A stretch of 64,000 bases of DNA, taken from Setophaga petechia (Eukaryota > Chordata > Aves > Passeriformes > Parulidae). The stretch is from positions 7,583,001 to 7,647,000 of the forward strand of contig JANCRA010000033.1 in the NCBI GenBank assembly GCA_024362935.1, written 5' to 3'. The notes below the pieces were generated by a model. It was not told where the DNA came from and ran no database searches. It saw only the letters and a program-made list of their open reading frames with translations. Shown here piece by piece: positions 14,661 through 26,176 of the stretch. Both the position numbers and the translations under genes were made by a program. How positions within the stretch are numbered: the stretch's first letter is position 1; each line of letters opens with the position of its first letter.

Positions 14661-17600
14661 GCTATTTTTTTTTTCTTTTGGAAACAGCATAACAGCATTT
14701 AGCTCGTGTTCAGCAGGTGCAGGTAGAACCACTGCATCCCTTTTCCAAAATGCAGACACAGACAGGTTTTTCTGCTAAGATTCCCTAAGAATAATAAGAT
14801 TTGTACTTCAGAAAGCCTCATCTCCAAAAAAAAGTGCTGAAAATCTGAATGGATGGTGAATATCTTAAATAATACACATAAAACTGTGCATCTGCACTTA
14901 GAAGATGGGTTTTGAGAATTCTGTAGAGGTGCAATTAAGTGAGGTTTTTTTAAATACAGATTTAAATTAAGATTTTGCTCCTTATTACCTGGTAGTTGCT
15001 CACCTTAATTTGAGTAAAACACATAATCAAAGTGTTACTAAATCATCACTCACTGCTCGCTGATCTAAGTCTGCATTTGGGTCTCAAAATTAAAATAGGA
15101 AAAGACAAAAATACACAAGGCATATTATTTGCTACATTAATTTTAAATGTTACAAACAATATCTTTGCTCTTACAAAACAGCCTTTTAGGCAACTGAACT
15201 AATTTTAGAGCATCTCTATGCAAATGTGCTGCTGAAATCACACCTTAAATACAAGTCACCCTTCAGTCTGGAGACTCAAAGAACAATTTCATCAGCAAAT
15301 GGTTTTGTTGGGAGCACCAGTGAGTAATTGCAGGGCCCTGGTGATGCTGTGCTGGGGCACTTTCAGCTCCTCACACAATTTATTGCCACACCTGCATGTC
15401 TCAAAAGCAGGATTTTGTCCTTCCTACAGCTGCATTCTACACTTTCAATTCCATCTTGTTCCCTCAAGATGTTAAGACTGGGAGGACAGATGGCAAAGAG
15501 CACAGAGTAAACAGAATAAATCAGTTTGTTTGTCAGCTGGGTGAGGAGTTTTATACTCCAGAGGCTGTTCTGAAACCCAAGACAAAAGGTGCTCCATGTA
15601 CTGCTGAAATGTCCATGCTCTGCTCCTCCAATGCCTAAAATTATCTGAACAAGAAAAAATTGACTGAAGGGGTCACAGAAACATTGAGAGCAAGGAGAAG
15701 TGCTTTAAACAGAGTCACTCCTGCAGCTCTCCAGAGCAGGAATTCCCAATGGTGCAGATTCCTGAAGTTTAGAGGGTGACACAGCCCTGCTCTGACACCT
15801 GTCCTCCCACACTGCCACTCAGGTACAGCACACAGGGACATTCCCATGTCCTCTTGCCAAATCCACCTCTGCCAGCATGTCTACAAGCACAGAAATTTCA
15901 AAATAAAGCCCAGCATGTGACAGGTTGGCTCATTTGCTTAGGAAATGTCGTTTTTCCCATTTGATGTACAGCTGAGGAATGATCCCACTTGCAAAGGGAA
16001 GGCAATTGCTCAACCCAGCACACTCTGGCAATTTTCACATAATTAGCAGAATACATTTAGTCTTAACCTTCTTCTGATGAATTCAGTCACACCTGTTTAT
16101 GTGAAATCAATTAAGAGACCTTAATCTTCTTAGACAGTTTCCAGCCCTCCATCCACAGGTTCAGGCCTGTTTCTCGTATTGCGAAGTTTGAGTTATATTA
16201 AAAAAGAAACAATTATCCTATAAACACAAAGGCCTCAATTATACCTTAATAATTAAACCCAGTTACACTTTTCATCTGCAGCCTCTTGGTGGCCAGCCAC
16301 GGATCAGTGCAGCCCATTTGGCCTCTGAGAGGGGAAGGGGCAGCAGAAAAAGCCCAAAGGAGGTCAGCAGAGCACACATTGCTGTGCCTGGATTGCTCAG
16401 GACTCGTGCCCTGACAGCAGGGATGTCTGCTCATGGGGTCATCTGAGGAAAGGAAGCCCAGGCTACCTCCCCAGAGCATCCAAAATCCCCCTTCTTACAG
16501 AAGAATTTTTTGGGGAAGGATTTAATTTCACCTCACTTGAGGCATGTCCCTAAAATAGACATTGACAGCAAGGCAGATGATTCATCCTTCAGAAATGCCT
16601 GCATTTCCTCACTACAGAGCCTCCACAACAGGCTCAGGTCAGGCATCCAGAGCTGGAGGAAATCCCACCTTTAGTGAGGGTGTACAATCAGCACTTGTAC
16701 ATGTTGATATATCTGATATTTAGTGAGAGAACAAGGTGCACCAGTCCCTGCTCACCTCTGCACTCACAAGTTACCTGACTAGCTGAAGCTAAAAAAAGAA
16801 TATTGTTCCAGTCTCCACTGGGCAGAGTTTGTGGTTTATGGCATGAGGCAGAGTTTTATGCCAAAGGAGAATTTAAATCTCACATCTGTGTTTGTTTCTT
16901 GGATCTGCTATGCTGGCAAGTGAGTCATCCTGAGAAATCTTAAATTACTTTTCATCATACACCTAACATCATAAAAAGCATTGAATTAGTGTCCAGAAAT
17001 AGTTCAAATTGCAGCAGGAGCAAGAAGTCTTAGCACACTCACAGATTATCTCTTGGGATTTACATTAGAGGAGCTGGGAGTACCTTGAAGGTTTTAGAGC
17101 AAAACCTCTGCTCAGCCTACAGAGCTGCACAAAACTGCTTTGAGGTGGAACAAAACCAATGAAAATCAACAGCTTCAGCCAAGGAAACCCTGACATTTAG
17201 TGTGTGGCATGTGTGACAACTGACCCACTCCTCGGAAGCTGAGGTCCTGCTCACTGCAAATTAGGAGTTTCTCTTGCAGTTGTGCACATGCTGCATTTCC
17301 AGCCATGTTCATTACACTGTTTTTAAAAGGTGGATGAAAGAAAGGAGGAAGAAAAAATATAAAGCTTCCTTTTCCCCCCGTCAGCCCTTTCTAGGGAAAA
17401 TACCAAGTAGCAGCTAAAATCTGTTTGAGATCAACTTTTGTTTTATAAACTTTGGGTTTCATTCTAATTGTTAGGGAGACACATAATAACTGGCTTTAGC
17501 ATAATTTTCTTTGGACTATCTCCCCAAAGCCACAATTAATGTAAATACCAGTGTCTTGTTAGTAATTTCCTTTCATTGGTAAGGGCTGAAATGCAATGAT

Positions 17601-20600
17601 CCGACCACAAATCACAAAGCAAATAAGCTTGCAGTGCTGCTCAGGCTGGTGGGGATTATGCAGTTTGCACAGGAAGAGTTGATAAGGGAGATGTTCTGGG
17701 AGCAGAATTCCTGGACTGCTTGGAAGGGTTTCCCTGCATGACAAAGGAGGAGCTCCCACATCCTCCTGAGCAGGGCAGGCTGCAGCTTCCAGGGGCTCTT
17801 GGGCATTAAGGGGTGAAAGAGCAGAGCCAGGAGTAGGTGTGGGGTCACAGGTTATGGGCTCTCAGTGCACAAACGTGAGGGAATTTACTCCTCTTTTCTA
17901 TTTCTTGCAGTTCCTGAGGGGTCTCTAGTGATGGACAGCACACACCCACAGCAGGAGATGAGGACCAGCCCCTCTGTGTCTCTTTGTGCCAGGAGACCCT
18001 TGGTGAAGAAGAATTTCACTTTTTGAAGAGCCACCACCACCTCTGGGCAAGCACAACCCTCAATCTTTCTAGTTTTGCTGTCATTACACATCTTTTTTTA
18101 CCCATCATTTGCTGGCATATAAAACCACAGGTATTTTATTGCCCTGTTTTCATTTTATAGATGGATATTTTGCTTAACAGCCAAAAATAGACATCTCCAG
18201 TCAAACATCCAGATAACTGAAGCAGGTTTCAGTCAAAACCCCTCTTTACCAAATCACCATTTCTCTGCCAGTCACAGACAGAGATGTTACTAAAACATGC
18301 AACAGTAGAAGATGCTTTCCAGAGAAAAAAAATAGAACCCTTGCCTGAAATACAATTGGCACAAACACAGCAGAACAAAATCTGGCTGCAAGACCAATTT
18401 GGTGTTGCAGGACCATTCATTCCCTGCAACACACAGCAGGGACAGCCTTGCCTTCATAAAACACAGCCAACATCACTCTGACCAAGCAGCAACCCCTGGG
18501 TTTATCTTGGCATTTTGTGAAGGGAACAGCTCAATCCCAGCTCTTCCCTGCTGCTCTATCAATTAACTTCTCCAAAGTACAGAGCCATCACTTACCAGCA
18601 GGCCAGAGCTGTCATTCTCCCAGCAGGGCCTCAGGAGTCTCTCTCCTGGCAGGAAAAGCCATCAGCTGCAAGGCAGAAGATGGAGGGATAATTAAATTAA
18701 TTCCTTTGCCTTCCTAAGCAACTCAGGTATCATCCTTCCATATCTGACATCTTGCAGTTTAGACTCTCTTCAGGGTGAGATGCAAAATAGACACAGCAGC
18801 TGGTTTTCAGTGATAACAGAGGTACATGCCAAGGGGAGAAACAATTTGCTTGTGGCTGTGCAAGGCTTTTGGACATGAGGAAATGAGTGCACAGCTGGAT
18901 TTTAGGCTGCTCCAGTTTTCTGCCAACTTTCTGGGCTCTCTAGCACTGATCTCTGCACTTGCTGTGCTGGTGGAAGGGAAATTTGCTTCCAAAGTGAGGG
19001 GCTGGGTCATCGTGCCAGTCACACCAGCTCAGGTGTTTGTGCTGCAAACAGTGGAGACTTCCATCACTCTCAGAGGCAGCACCTCATCCCTGCACCACAT
19101 TGTCCTGTGGGAACTTCACAGCACTGCCTTTGCTCATCTCTACAATGGATGGTTTTGAGACCCCAAACTATTTTGCAAGGATCCCAAAACATGTTTGAAT
19201 TTGTTTTCCCAGTCACAAAGGGCTGGCACATCCCTTCCCAGTCCCACAGCACCTCGGCACAAGGAAAAATATCCACAAAACCCTCACTAAAACTCCACAC
19301 CAATTTGGAAATCAACAGCATCTCAAGAACTGATCAGATACATGTGGATGCAAACACAGAGATAATGATTTATCATCTTGTGCATTCTTCCATCCCCTTT
19401 CCCCTCTAGGTTGTTTCTATATTCTAGCTCCAGCTCCAATTTCTGCTCTGGGTTTTCATTGTGCTCCTGGTGCAAGAGCCACCCATCCCTTCCCATCTCG
19501 TTCCTGCCATCCCTTTGGAAGTGCCCATGGATGATTTGCCAAGGCCTGAGACCTCGCTGGGATCCATTTCTCAGCAGGAAGCTCCTCCAGCTCCCCGTTG
19601 ATCCAAATCACTCTGAATTTTATTGCCCTCTTTGTATTGCCTTGCTCCCTGACCCTGCAGTTTATGGTTAGTCCAATCTTTGTGCTTCCATCAGAAGACA
19701 CTTCTCAGCTAACATTAGATTTGAGCCTATTAGAGCTGCTGATACAAGAGGAGCCCCCTAAGAAATCCTGAAGGGTGGAACTGGGAATACAGCACGGGAG
19801 CAAGGAGCTCGTTCCCAACAAACACGATCAAAATGATGGATCTTGCCAAAAGTGCCCATTGCCCAATTTTTGTTCTTCCCCAGCTACAGGGTTTCCCTCA
19901 CACCCTTTAATTACTCACACCTTCCTTAAGGAGCACGGCTCAAACAAACAAACAGGGGGGAAAAAAAAAGTTACAACAACGTAGCATGATCTTGACATCC
20001 AAGATGTCAGAACCATTTTAAACCCCTTTATTGCAGAATGATGTCTTTTGTGCTTAGAGGCATGCTTGCTATTCATAGATCCACTGCTCAGCTGTTCCAG
20101 TTTTTAGTTCTGCATAAATGCCCACTCATTATGTCCAGAGGGTTTTGCCTGTAGCTTTGTGTTTGTAGCCTTGAGGCAAATGTCTTGATGGCTTAGGGAA
20201 CTCGTAGGGAATGACCAAATAACATCGGATTTTCCACAGCAACGAAGCCATTATGGGACAGCATTTCTATGTAACAGCACCCTTCAGTGTGCAATCATTA
20301 TAACTAAGGATTTAACCGGGCTCTGGGGACACAACAAAAATCACTTTGAAGCCAAAAAAAATCCACAGTGAAATCTTAAGCATTCGGTTTCTGAAGTGCT
20401 TGAGTCAGGCAGCTTTGTCAGTTACAGTAAAACCAAGTGAAGGGGAAGGGGTTTTATGCACATCTTAAGAATGAACCCAAGTGTTTGGACCTGTGCATGC
20501 AGAGCTGGGAGTGCAGCTTGCCTGGTGCACTCCCTGCACACAGAATTTCCTGCAGCTGCATCTGGAGCCATCATAAGCACACACACAGCCCTGGTTAAAA

Positions 20601-21600
20601 CTTTTAGCCACAGAGTTTTAGCTGTGGCTGATAGTTCTGAGCGTGTTGCTCACAAATTTGAGGAAAATCTGGTCAGACTGCAGGAGATTACACAGCCCAG
20701 CCCCTGAAGCCTGGCCCAGTTCAGCTGTGGTGCTCCCCACACACTGACTAAGGGATTTATCTGAGGGCTCCTGCTGAATTGCAGACCTGTGGACAGCAGG
20801 TTAAACAGCAGAGAAGGAAAAGTTTGTGATAAAATAAGTATATAGCTTAAAAATGGGTGAACACAGAGCTGCACAAGTGTGGTGGGTTGACCTCAGCCTG
20901 CAGCCACTCACACCCCCACTCTTCCTCAACAGGAGAGAAAAGAAGATGAACAAACTCATGGCTCCACATAAAAACCAGAGATCCCTGACCAGCTGCTGCC
21001 ACGAGCAAAACAGACTTGATTTGGAGAAAATTAATTTAGTGCACTGTCAGTATAAATGAGTTTGGATGGTGAGAAATGAAGACAAAATTAAAACACCACC
21101 TTGCACACCCCCCACACTTCTCCCCTGCTCCAGCCCAGGTCCTGGAATGGCTGCAGGAGATCCCTGCAGTGCTTTGAGCATTCCCCAGGGATGGCAGGGC
21201 TGCTCCTCGCCCCCATCCCAGCTCTCCTGGGCAGCACTTTGTGCTCTCACACCTTTTTTCATGGTAAGGTCCACATTGCTGACACACCTGGCTGTGGGCA
21301 TGGACACCCCACCCAGGCAGGAAATACAGGAGAGGAAAGCTGGACCTCTCCAATGAATCTCTCAAACTGGAAGGGAAATTGTGGTCAAAACCCACCAAAA
21401 GTCACTCCCTGCTCCAAGGGACTGGGCTGGAGAGGAGCTCATGCAGAGGGAGAGGCTGTTTGGGTGGGGAATGTGTGGAAATAATCCCATGAGGGGCAAT
21501 CTGTGCCAGGGGCTGGCCTTAATGAGCTCCCTGTCGTGGCACATGGGAAACTGCACCAGGGCTCCCAGGAGAGCTCCCAGGTGGCACACAGAGCCACTTC
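14661..21600. other. Intergenic, no gene seen
   Basis: Mostly single-copy AT-rich sequence. 20020-20340 is a candidate conserved noncoding block by texture. No coding exon, RNA gene or clear repeat was recognised. Confidence 0.5.
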
Positions 21601-21980
21601 TGTCACAGACACATTTTCTGAAAAATCCTTTCCTTAGGATTTTTCCTCCTGAGAAGCTGAGAGGCCTCAGGAACAAAATGTAAAATGTGATTTTCTGCTG
21701 CTGTGGAATGCAACAGGTGCATCTGTGATTGGCTCATGTTGTTTGTTTCTAATTAATGGCCAATCACAGCCCAGCTGTCAGGACTGTCTCAGTCAGTCCC
21801 AAGCCTTTGTTATCATTCCTTTTCTATCCTTAGCCAGCCTTCTGATGAAATCCTTTCTTCTATTCTTTTAGTATAGTTTTAATATAATATATATCATAAA
21901 ATAATAAATCAGCCTTCTGAAACACAGAGTCAACATTCTCATTTCTTCCCTCATCCTGGGACCCCTGTGAACACCATCAC
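21601..21980 (+). mobile_element. Solo LTR of an endogenous retrovirus
   Basis: A ~380 bp element begins TGTCACAGACACATTTTCTG and ends near CTGTGAACACCATCAC. It contains an AT-rich TATA-like stretch and AATAAA shortly after, as expected of an LTR. No retroviral coding sequence adjoins it. A second copy in opposite orientation lies 168 bp away. The family resembles an LTR I remember as common in songbirds; I cannot assign the family name. Confidence 0.75.
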
Positions 21981-22148
21981 TTTCTCCCAGCACAGACAGG
22001 GAATGAAACCCACCCAGGCCTGGTCCAGGCATCCCTGGGACAGCAAGAGCAAAACACTCCTGGATGGCTCCTTCTGCCCCCAGCACACATCCCCAAGGGT
22101 GAGCAGGGCTGTGATTCACCCACAGAGATGCTGAGGGCTGCAGAAGGC

Positions 22149-22531
22149 TGTGACCGTGCTCACAGGGGTTCTTGGATGAGGGAAAGGACAAGGATCTGAC
22201 TCCATGTTTCAGGAGGCTGATTTATTATTTTATGATATATATTACATTAAAACTATACTAAAAGAATAGAAGAAAGGATTTCATCAGAAGGCTGGCTAAG
22301 AATAGAATAGCAAAGAATGATAACAAAGGTTTGTGGCTCAGCTCTCTGTCCAAGCCAGCTGAGTGTGATTGGCCATTAATTACAAACAACCACATGAGAC
22401 CAATCCCAGATGCACCTGTTGCATTCCACAGCAGCAGATAATCAATGTTCACATTTTGTTCCTGAGGCCTCTCAGCTTCTCAGGAGGAAAAATCCTAAGG
22501 AAAGGATTTTCCATAAAAGATGTCTGTGACA
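22149..22531 (-). mobile_element. Solo LTR, same family, inverted
   Basis: The reverse complement of the family seen at 21601-21980. On the minus strand it begins TGTCACAGACATC at 22531 and ends CACGGTCACA at 22149. Flanks AAGGC (22144-22148) and AAGGG (22532-22536) may be a decayed 5-bp target duplication. No internal viral genes are present. Confidence 0.75.
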
Positions 22532-23611
22532 AAGGGCTGCATTGATGAGGCAGGAAGCTGAAGCATGGAGCAGAAATGTGTGACTGCATGGGAAAAAATC
22601 AGAGGTGCAGCCAGACAAGTGACCCCCTTGGATAATGAGGTGGTGTGGTCCAGCACTGGGGTGTGATGGAAAAGGAGCTGCCCTCCCCCCCAGAGGGGCT
22701 GTGGTGTTCTGACAGGATCAGAACCACAAACAGAGCAGGGCTGGGTGAATGTGCCTGTGCATCTCACCCCACACCCAGCATCTCCAGGCAGGCTGGGCTA
22801 ACAGCAGCAGCCAGCAACATCCCTGTCACAACCACTTAGCCCAGCCAGGAGAAGTAACAGGAGAAGAATCTCTGCATCACAAAAAGGTTCAAGGCAGCAG
22901 CGTGGCTGGGCAGGGCTCTAGCCCAGCAGTGACTCACCAGAAATGCTCCCTGTGTGCAAGGGGCTGTGCAAGGCTCCCCTCACTCAAAAAGCTCAGCCCC
23001 AGCCTCTTCCCTCCCCAGGGATGCCATTTCCTTCCTGCCTGGTGGCTCTGGGTTTAACCCTGCTGGAAGAAGGAGTCTGGGCCCCAGGGGTTTTTAGGTG
23101 CCTGTTTTTGAGGTGGTGTTCTTTGACACCTTTCCCTTGTACTGTAAAGGTCAGCTCACACATCCCAGAGGGAACACTCTCACTGAGATTAAAACCCCCA
23201 AAAATTAGAGAGGAAAAGTTTGGTTCTTGCATTATTTGCCCAGTTCAGGCTGTCTAAATTTCATATTTCTTCCTCAGACACAAGAACCTTCTTCCATTCA
23301 AACTGCTCATTTGGGTAAGCTGGGAACAACAACTTTTGCTGCCTATGAAGTAGTTGGGCCACAGCCCCAAAGTTGCCTGCATATGATGGAGTTTCAAACC
23401 TCAGAAATAAGTACAGGGCACAAGCACCAGCTAAAGAGACTTGCAGCAGCCAGACATCAAGTCACCAGCTCCAGGAATCAGCTCTCACACCCAGCAGCAG
23501 CAGCACAGACAGGTTTGCTGGACTCATTATTGTAATGAAGCTCATTAAAGTCCCAAGGGAGGCTGTTCCACAACATCCCAGTGCAGTGCATCCTGTAATC
23601 ACCATTTCCAC
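22532..23611. other. Intergenic, nothing recognised
   Basis: Sequence of moderate GC between the inverted LTR and a CR1 fragment. No feature can be supported. Confidence 0.5.
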
Positions 23612-23895
23612 CTTTCACAGAGCCTGCCAGAGTGGGTCAGGTCAGAGGGGTCACTGCGGGTCAGCCAGCCCAGCCTCTGCTCGGGCAGGGTCCCCCTGAG
23701 CACCTTGCTCAGATGGATTCTGAATATCCCCAGGGAATGAGGCTCCACAGCCCCCCAGGGCAGCCTGTTCCAGTGCCCAGCTCATCCTCACAGTAAAGTT
23801 CTACCCCATTTTTTGGGGTGGAATTCCCTGTGCATCAGTTTCTGCCCATTGCTTCCCATCCTGTCCCTTGGCACCACCAAGAAGAGCCTGGCTGT
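23612..23895 (-). mobile_element. CR1 LINE 3'-region fragment, inverted
   Basis: Shows diverged CR1 in antisense orientation. Recognisable parts are the GAGGCTCCACAGCCCCCCAG block, GGCAGCCTGTTCCAGTGCCC, and the following CTCACAGTAAAG segment that precedes the TTCTTCC-like region in CR1. Confidence 0.8.
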
Positions 23896-24576
23896 AAAAT
23901 AAAAAATATCCAAAGGTGATCGAGAGTGGCCTGCAGAGGGACAGAGGGAGGGAAGGAGCACTTGGCAGGGGTGATGACAACCCCAAACACTCCCACAGCC
24001 AGGCCATGGTCAGAGTTCAGGGAAGGGCACACAGGAACCACAGGAGGAGTCAGCTCTGCTTGTGTCATCTCGTGAATGCAGAATAACCTCACAGTGGATC
24101 TGGGCAGGGACACATTGGGAAGGGCAGGGATGTAAACCCAAAGGAAGGATTGGAGGAAAGAAGCAGAAAAACATCCAGAGACAGAAAATGCTGCAGTTAA
24201 ATGAAGCCTATTAGCACAGACATGGAGTTACTCCTCCCTGCAGTCCTCTATTTCAACAGGTTTATTTCCTTTTATCCTGTTTTTAAGTTCACACCCTGGT
24301 ACAAGGCAGGAGATTTCCCCCTCCCCAAACAGTGAATTCATAAGAGATGTAAAAGGGGAGGGATGAGGAGGAAGAAACATAACAAAAATTTAAAAATGCA
24401 AAATTTTTCACTAGACAAGTCCAATCCCAATTACAACCACTTTTCAAAGCCATGCTCACAAGGGCAGATTTCACAGCCCTCACAGTCCCATGACAAGGAG
24501 CTTTTCACCTTTTTAGTCATGCAAAGTGTTTAGGTATTTCACTGTGACTTACTGCAGTAAAAATTAGGGGCCTGAT
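23896..24576. other. Intergenic, nothing recognised
   Basis: Unique sequence between the CR1 fragment and the purine array. No feature can be supported. Confidence 0.5.
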
Positions 24577-25687
24577 CTAAATTTTTTTAAACGGCAATTT
24601 TATTAATTTTTTTAAACGGCAATTAAAGGAAAAAGGAAGGGGAAAACAAAAAGGAAAAAGGAAGGGGAAAACAAAAAGGAAAAAGGAAGGGGAAAACAAA
24701 AAGGAAAAAGGAAGGGGGGAAAACAAAAAGGAAAAAGGAAGGGGGGAAAACAAAAAGGAAAAAGGAAGGGGGGAAAACAAAAAGGAAAAAGGAAGGGGGG
24801 AAAACAAAAAGGAAAAAGGAAGGGGGGAAAACAAAAAGGAAAAAGGAAGGGGGGAAAACAAAAAGGAAAAAGGAAGGGGGGAAAACAAAAAGGAAAAAGG
24901 AAGGGGGGAAAACAAAAAGGAAAAAGGAAGGGGGGAAAACAAAAAGGAAAAAGGAAGGGGGGAAAACAAAAAGGAAAAAGGAAGGGGGGAAAACAAAAAG
25001 GAAAAAGGAAGGGGGGAAAACAAAAAGGAAAAAGGAAGGGGAAAACAAAAAGGAAAAAGGAAGGGGGAAAACAAAAAGGAAAAAGGAAGGGGGAAAACAA
25101 AAAGGAAAAAGGAAGGGGGAAAACAAAAAGGAAAAAGGAAGGGGGAAAACAAAAAGGAAAAAGGAAGGGGGAAAACAAAAAGGAAAAAGGAAGGGGGAAA
25201 GGAAAAAGGAAGGGGGAAAACAAAAAGGAAAAAGGAAGGGGGGAAACAAAAAGGAAAAAGGAAGGGGAAAACATAAAGGAAAAAGGAAGGGGAAAACATA
25301 AAGGAAAAAGGAAGGGGGAAAACAAAAAGGAAAAAGGAAGGGGAAAACATAAAGGAAAAAGGAAGGGGAAAACATAAAGGAAAAAGGAAGGGGGAAAACA
25401 AAAAGGAAAAAGGAAGGGGGAAAACAAAAAGGAAAAAGGAAGGGGGAAAACAAAAAGGAAAAAGGAAGGGGGAAAACAAAAAGGAAAAAGGAAGGGGAAA
25501 ACAAAAAAGGAAAAAGGAAGGGGGAAAACAAAAAGGAAAAAGGAAGGGGGGAAAAAAAAGGAAAAAGGAAGGGGAAAAAAAAGGAAAAAGGAAGGGGAAA
25601 AAAAAAAGGAAAAAGGAAGGGAAAAAAAAAAGGAAAAAGGAAAGGGAAAAAAAAAAGGAAACAGGAAGGGGGGAAAAAGGAAAAGTT
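24577..25687. repeat. Purine-only minisatellite (about 1.06 kb)
   Basis: About forty units of 22-27 bp of the form GGAAAAAGGAAGGGG(G)AAAACAAAA run from about 24624 to 25687. Almost every base on the plus strand is A or G. A short duplication of TTTTTTTAAACGGCAATT precedes the array. Unit variants (AACATAAAGG, AAACAAAAAGG) are grouped, indicating local unit amplification. The long Phe/Leu/Pro/Ser-rich open frame on the minus strand is a product of the repeat and not a gene. Confidence 0.95.
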
Positions 25688-25831
25688 CCCTCAGTTTTCA
25701 TCTTATGCAAACGCGCGGGGTTTATGGGTTTATGTAAGATGCTGGCCCGGGGCTGCTTCACCCCTGGCCCCGGCTCTGATCGGCTGCCACGGCCCAGCCC
25801 CGGCCTGCCCGGACCTGCGGCGCTGGGAGCG

Positions 25832-26176
25832 GCCGGGACAGCCCGGGGACCCGAACCGGGACAGAACCGCCGGCACCGGGGACAGCCCGGGGACCCGAAC
25901 CGGGACAGAACCACCGGCACCGGGGACAGCCCGGGGACCCGAACCGGGACAGAACCGCCGGCACCGGGGACAGCCCGGGGACCCGAACCGGGACAGAACC
26001 ACCGGCACCGGGGACAGCCGGGACAGTCCGGGGACCCGAACCGGGACAGAACCGCCGGCACCGGGGACAGCCCGGGGACCCGAACCGGGACAGAACCGCC
26101 GGCACCGGGGACAGCCCGGGGACCCGAACCGGGACAGAACCGCCGGCACCGGGGACAGGCGGGACCCAGGGACAGC
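25832..26176. repeat. 44-bp GC-rich minisatellite
   Basis: Seven copies of a 44-bp unit contain CCCGAACCGGGACAGAACC, at 25850, 25894, 25938, 25982, 26035, 26079 and 26123. The one longer interval is explained by a 9-bp insertion. All frames stay open because the unit lacks stops; I do not regard any as coding. Confidence 0.95.

Noticed and set aside
21601..22531. A full endogenous retrovirus between two LTRs
   Set aside because: The LTRs are inverted to each other and only 168 bp apart, with no gag, pol or env sequence. They are solo LTRs.
24577..26061. A 494-codon minus-strand open frame (and two overlapping ones) rich in F, L, P and S
   Set aside because: It lies almost wholly in tandem arrays with no stop codons in the unit. 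There is no domain and no splice or promoter context.
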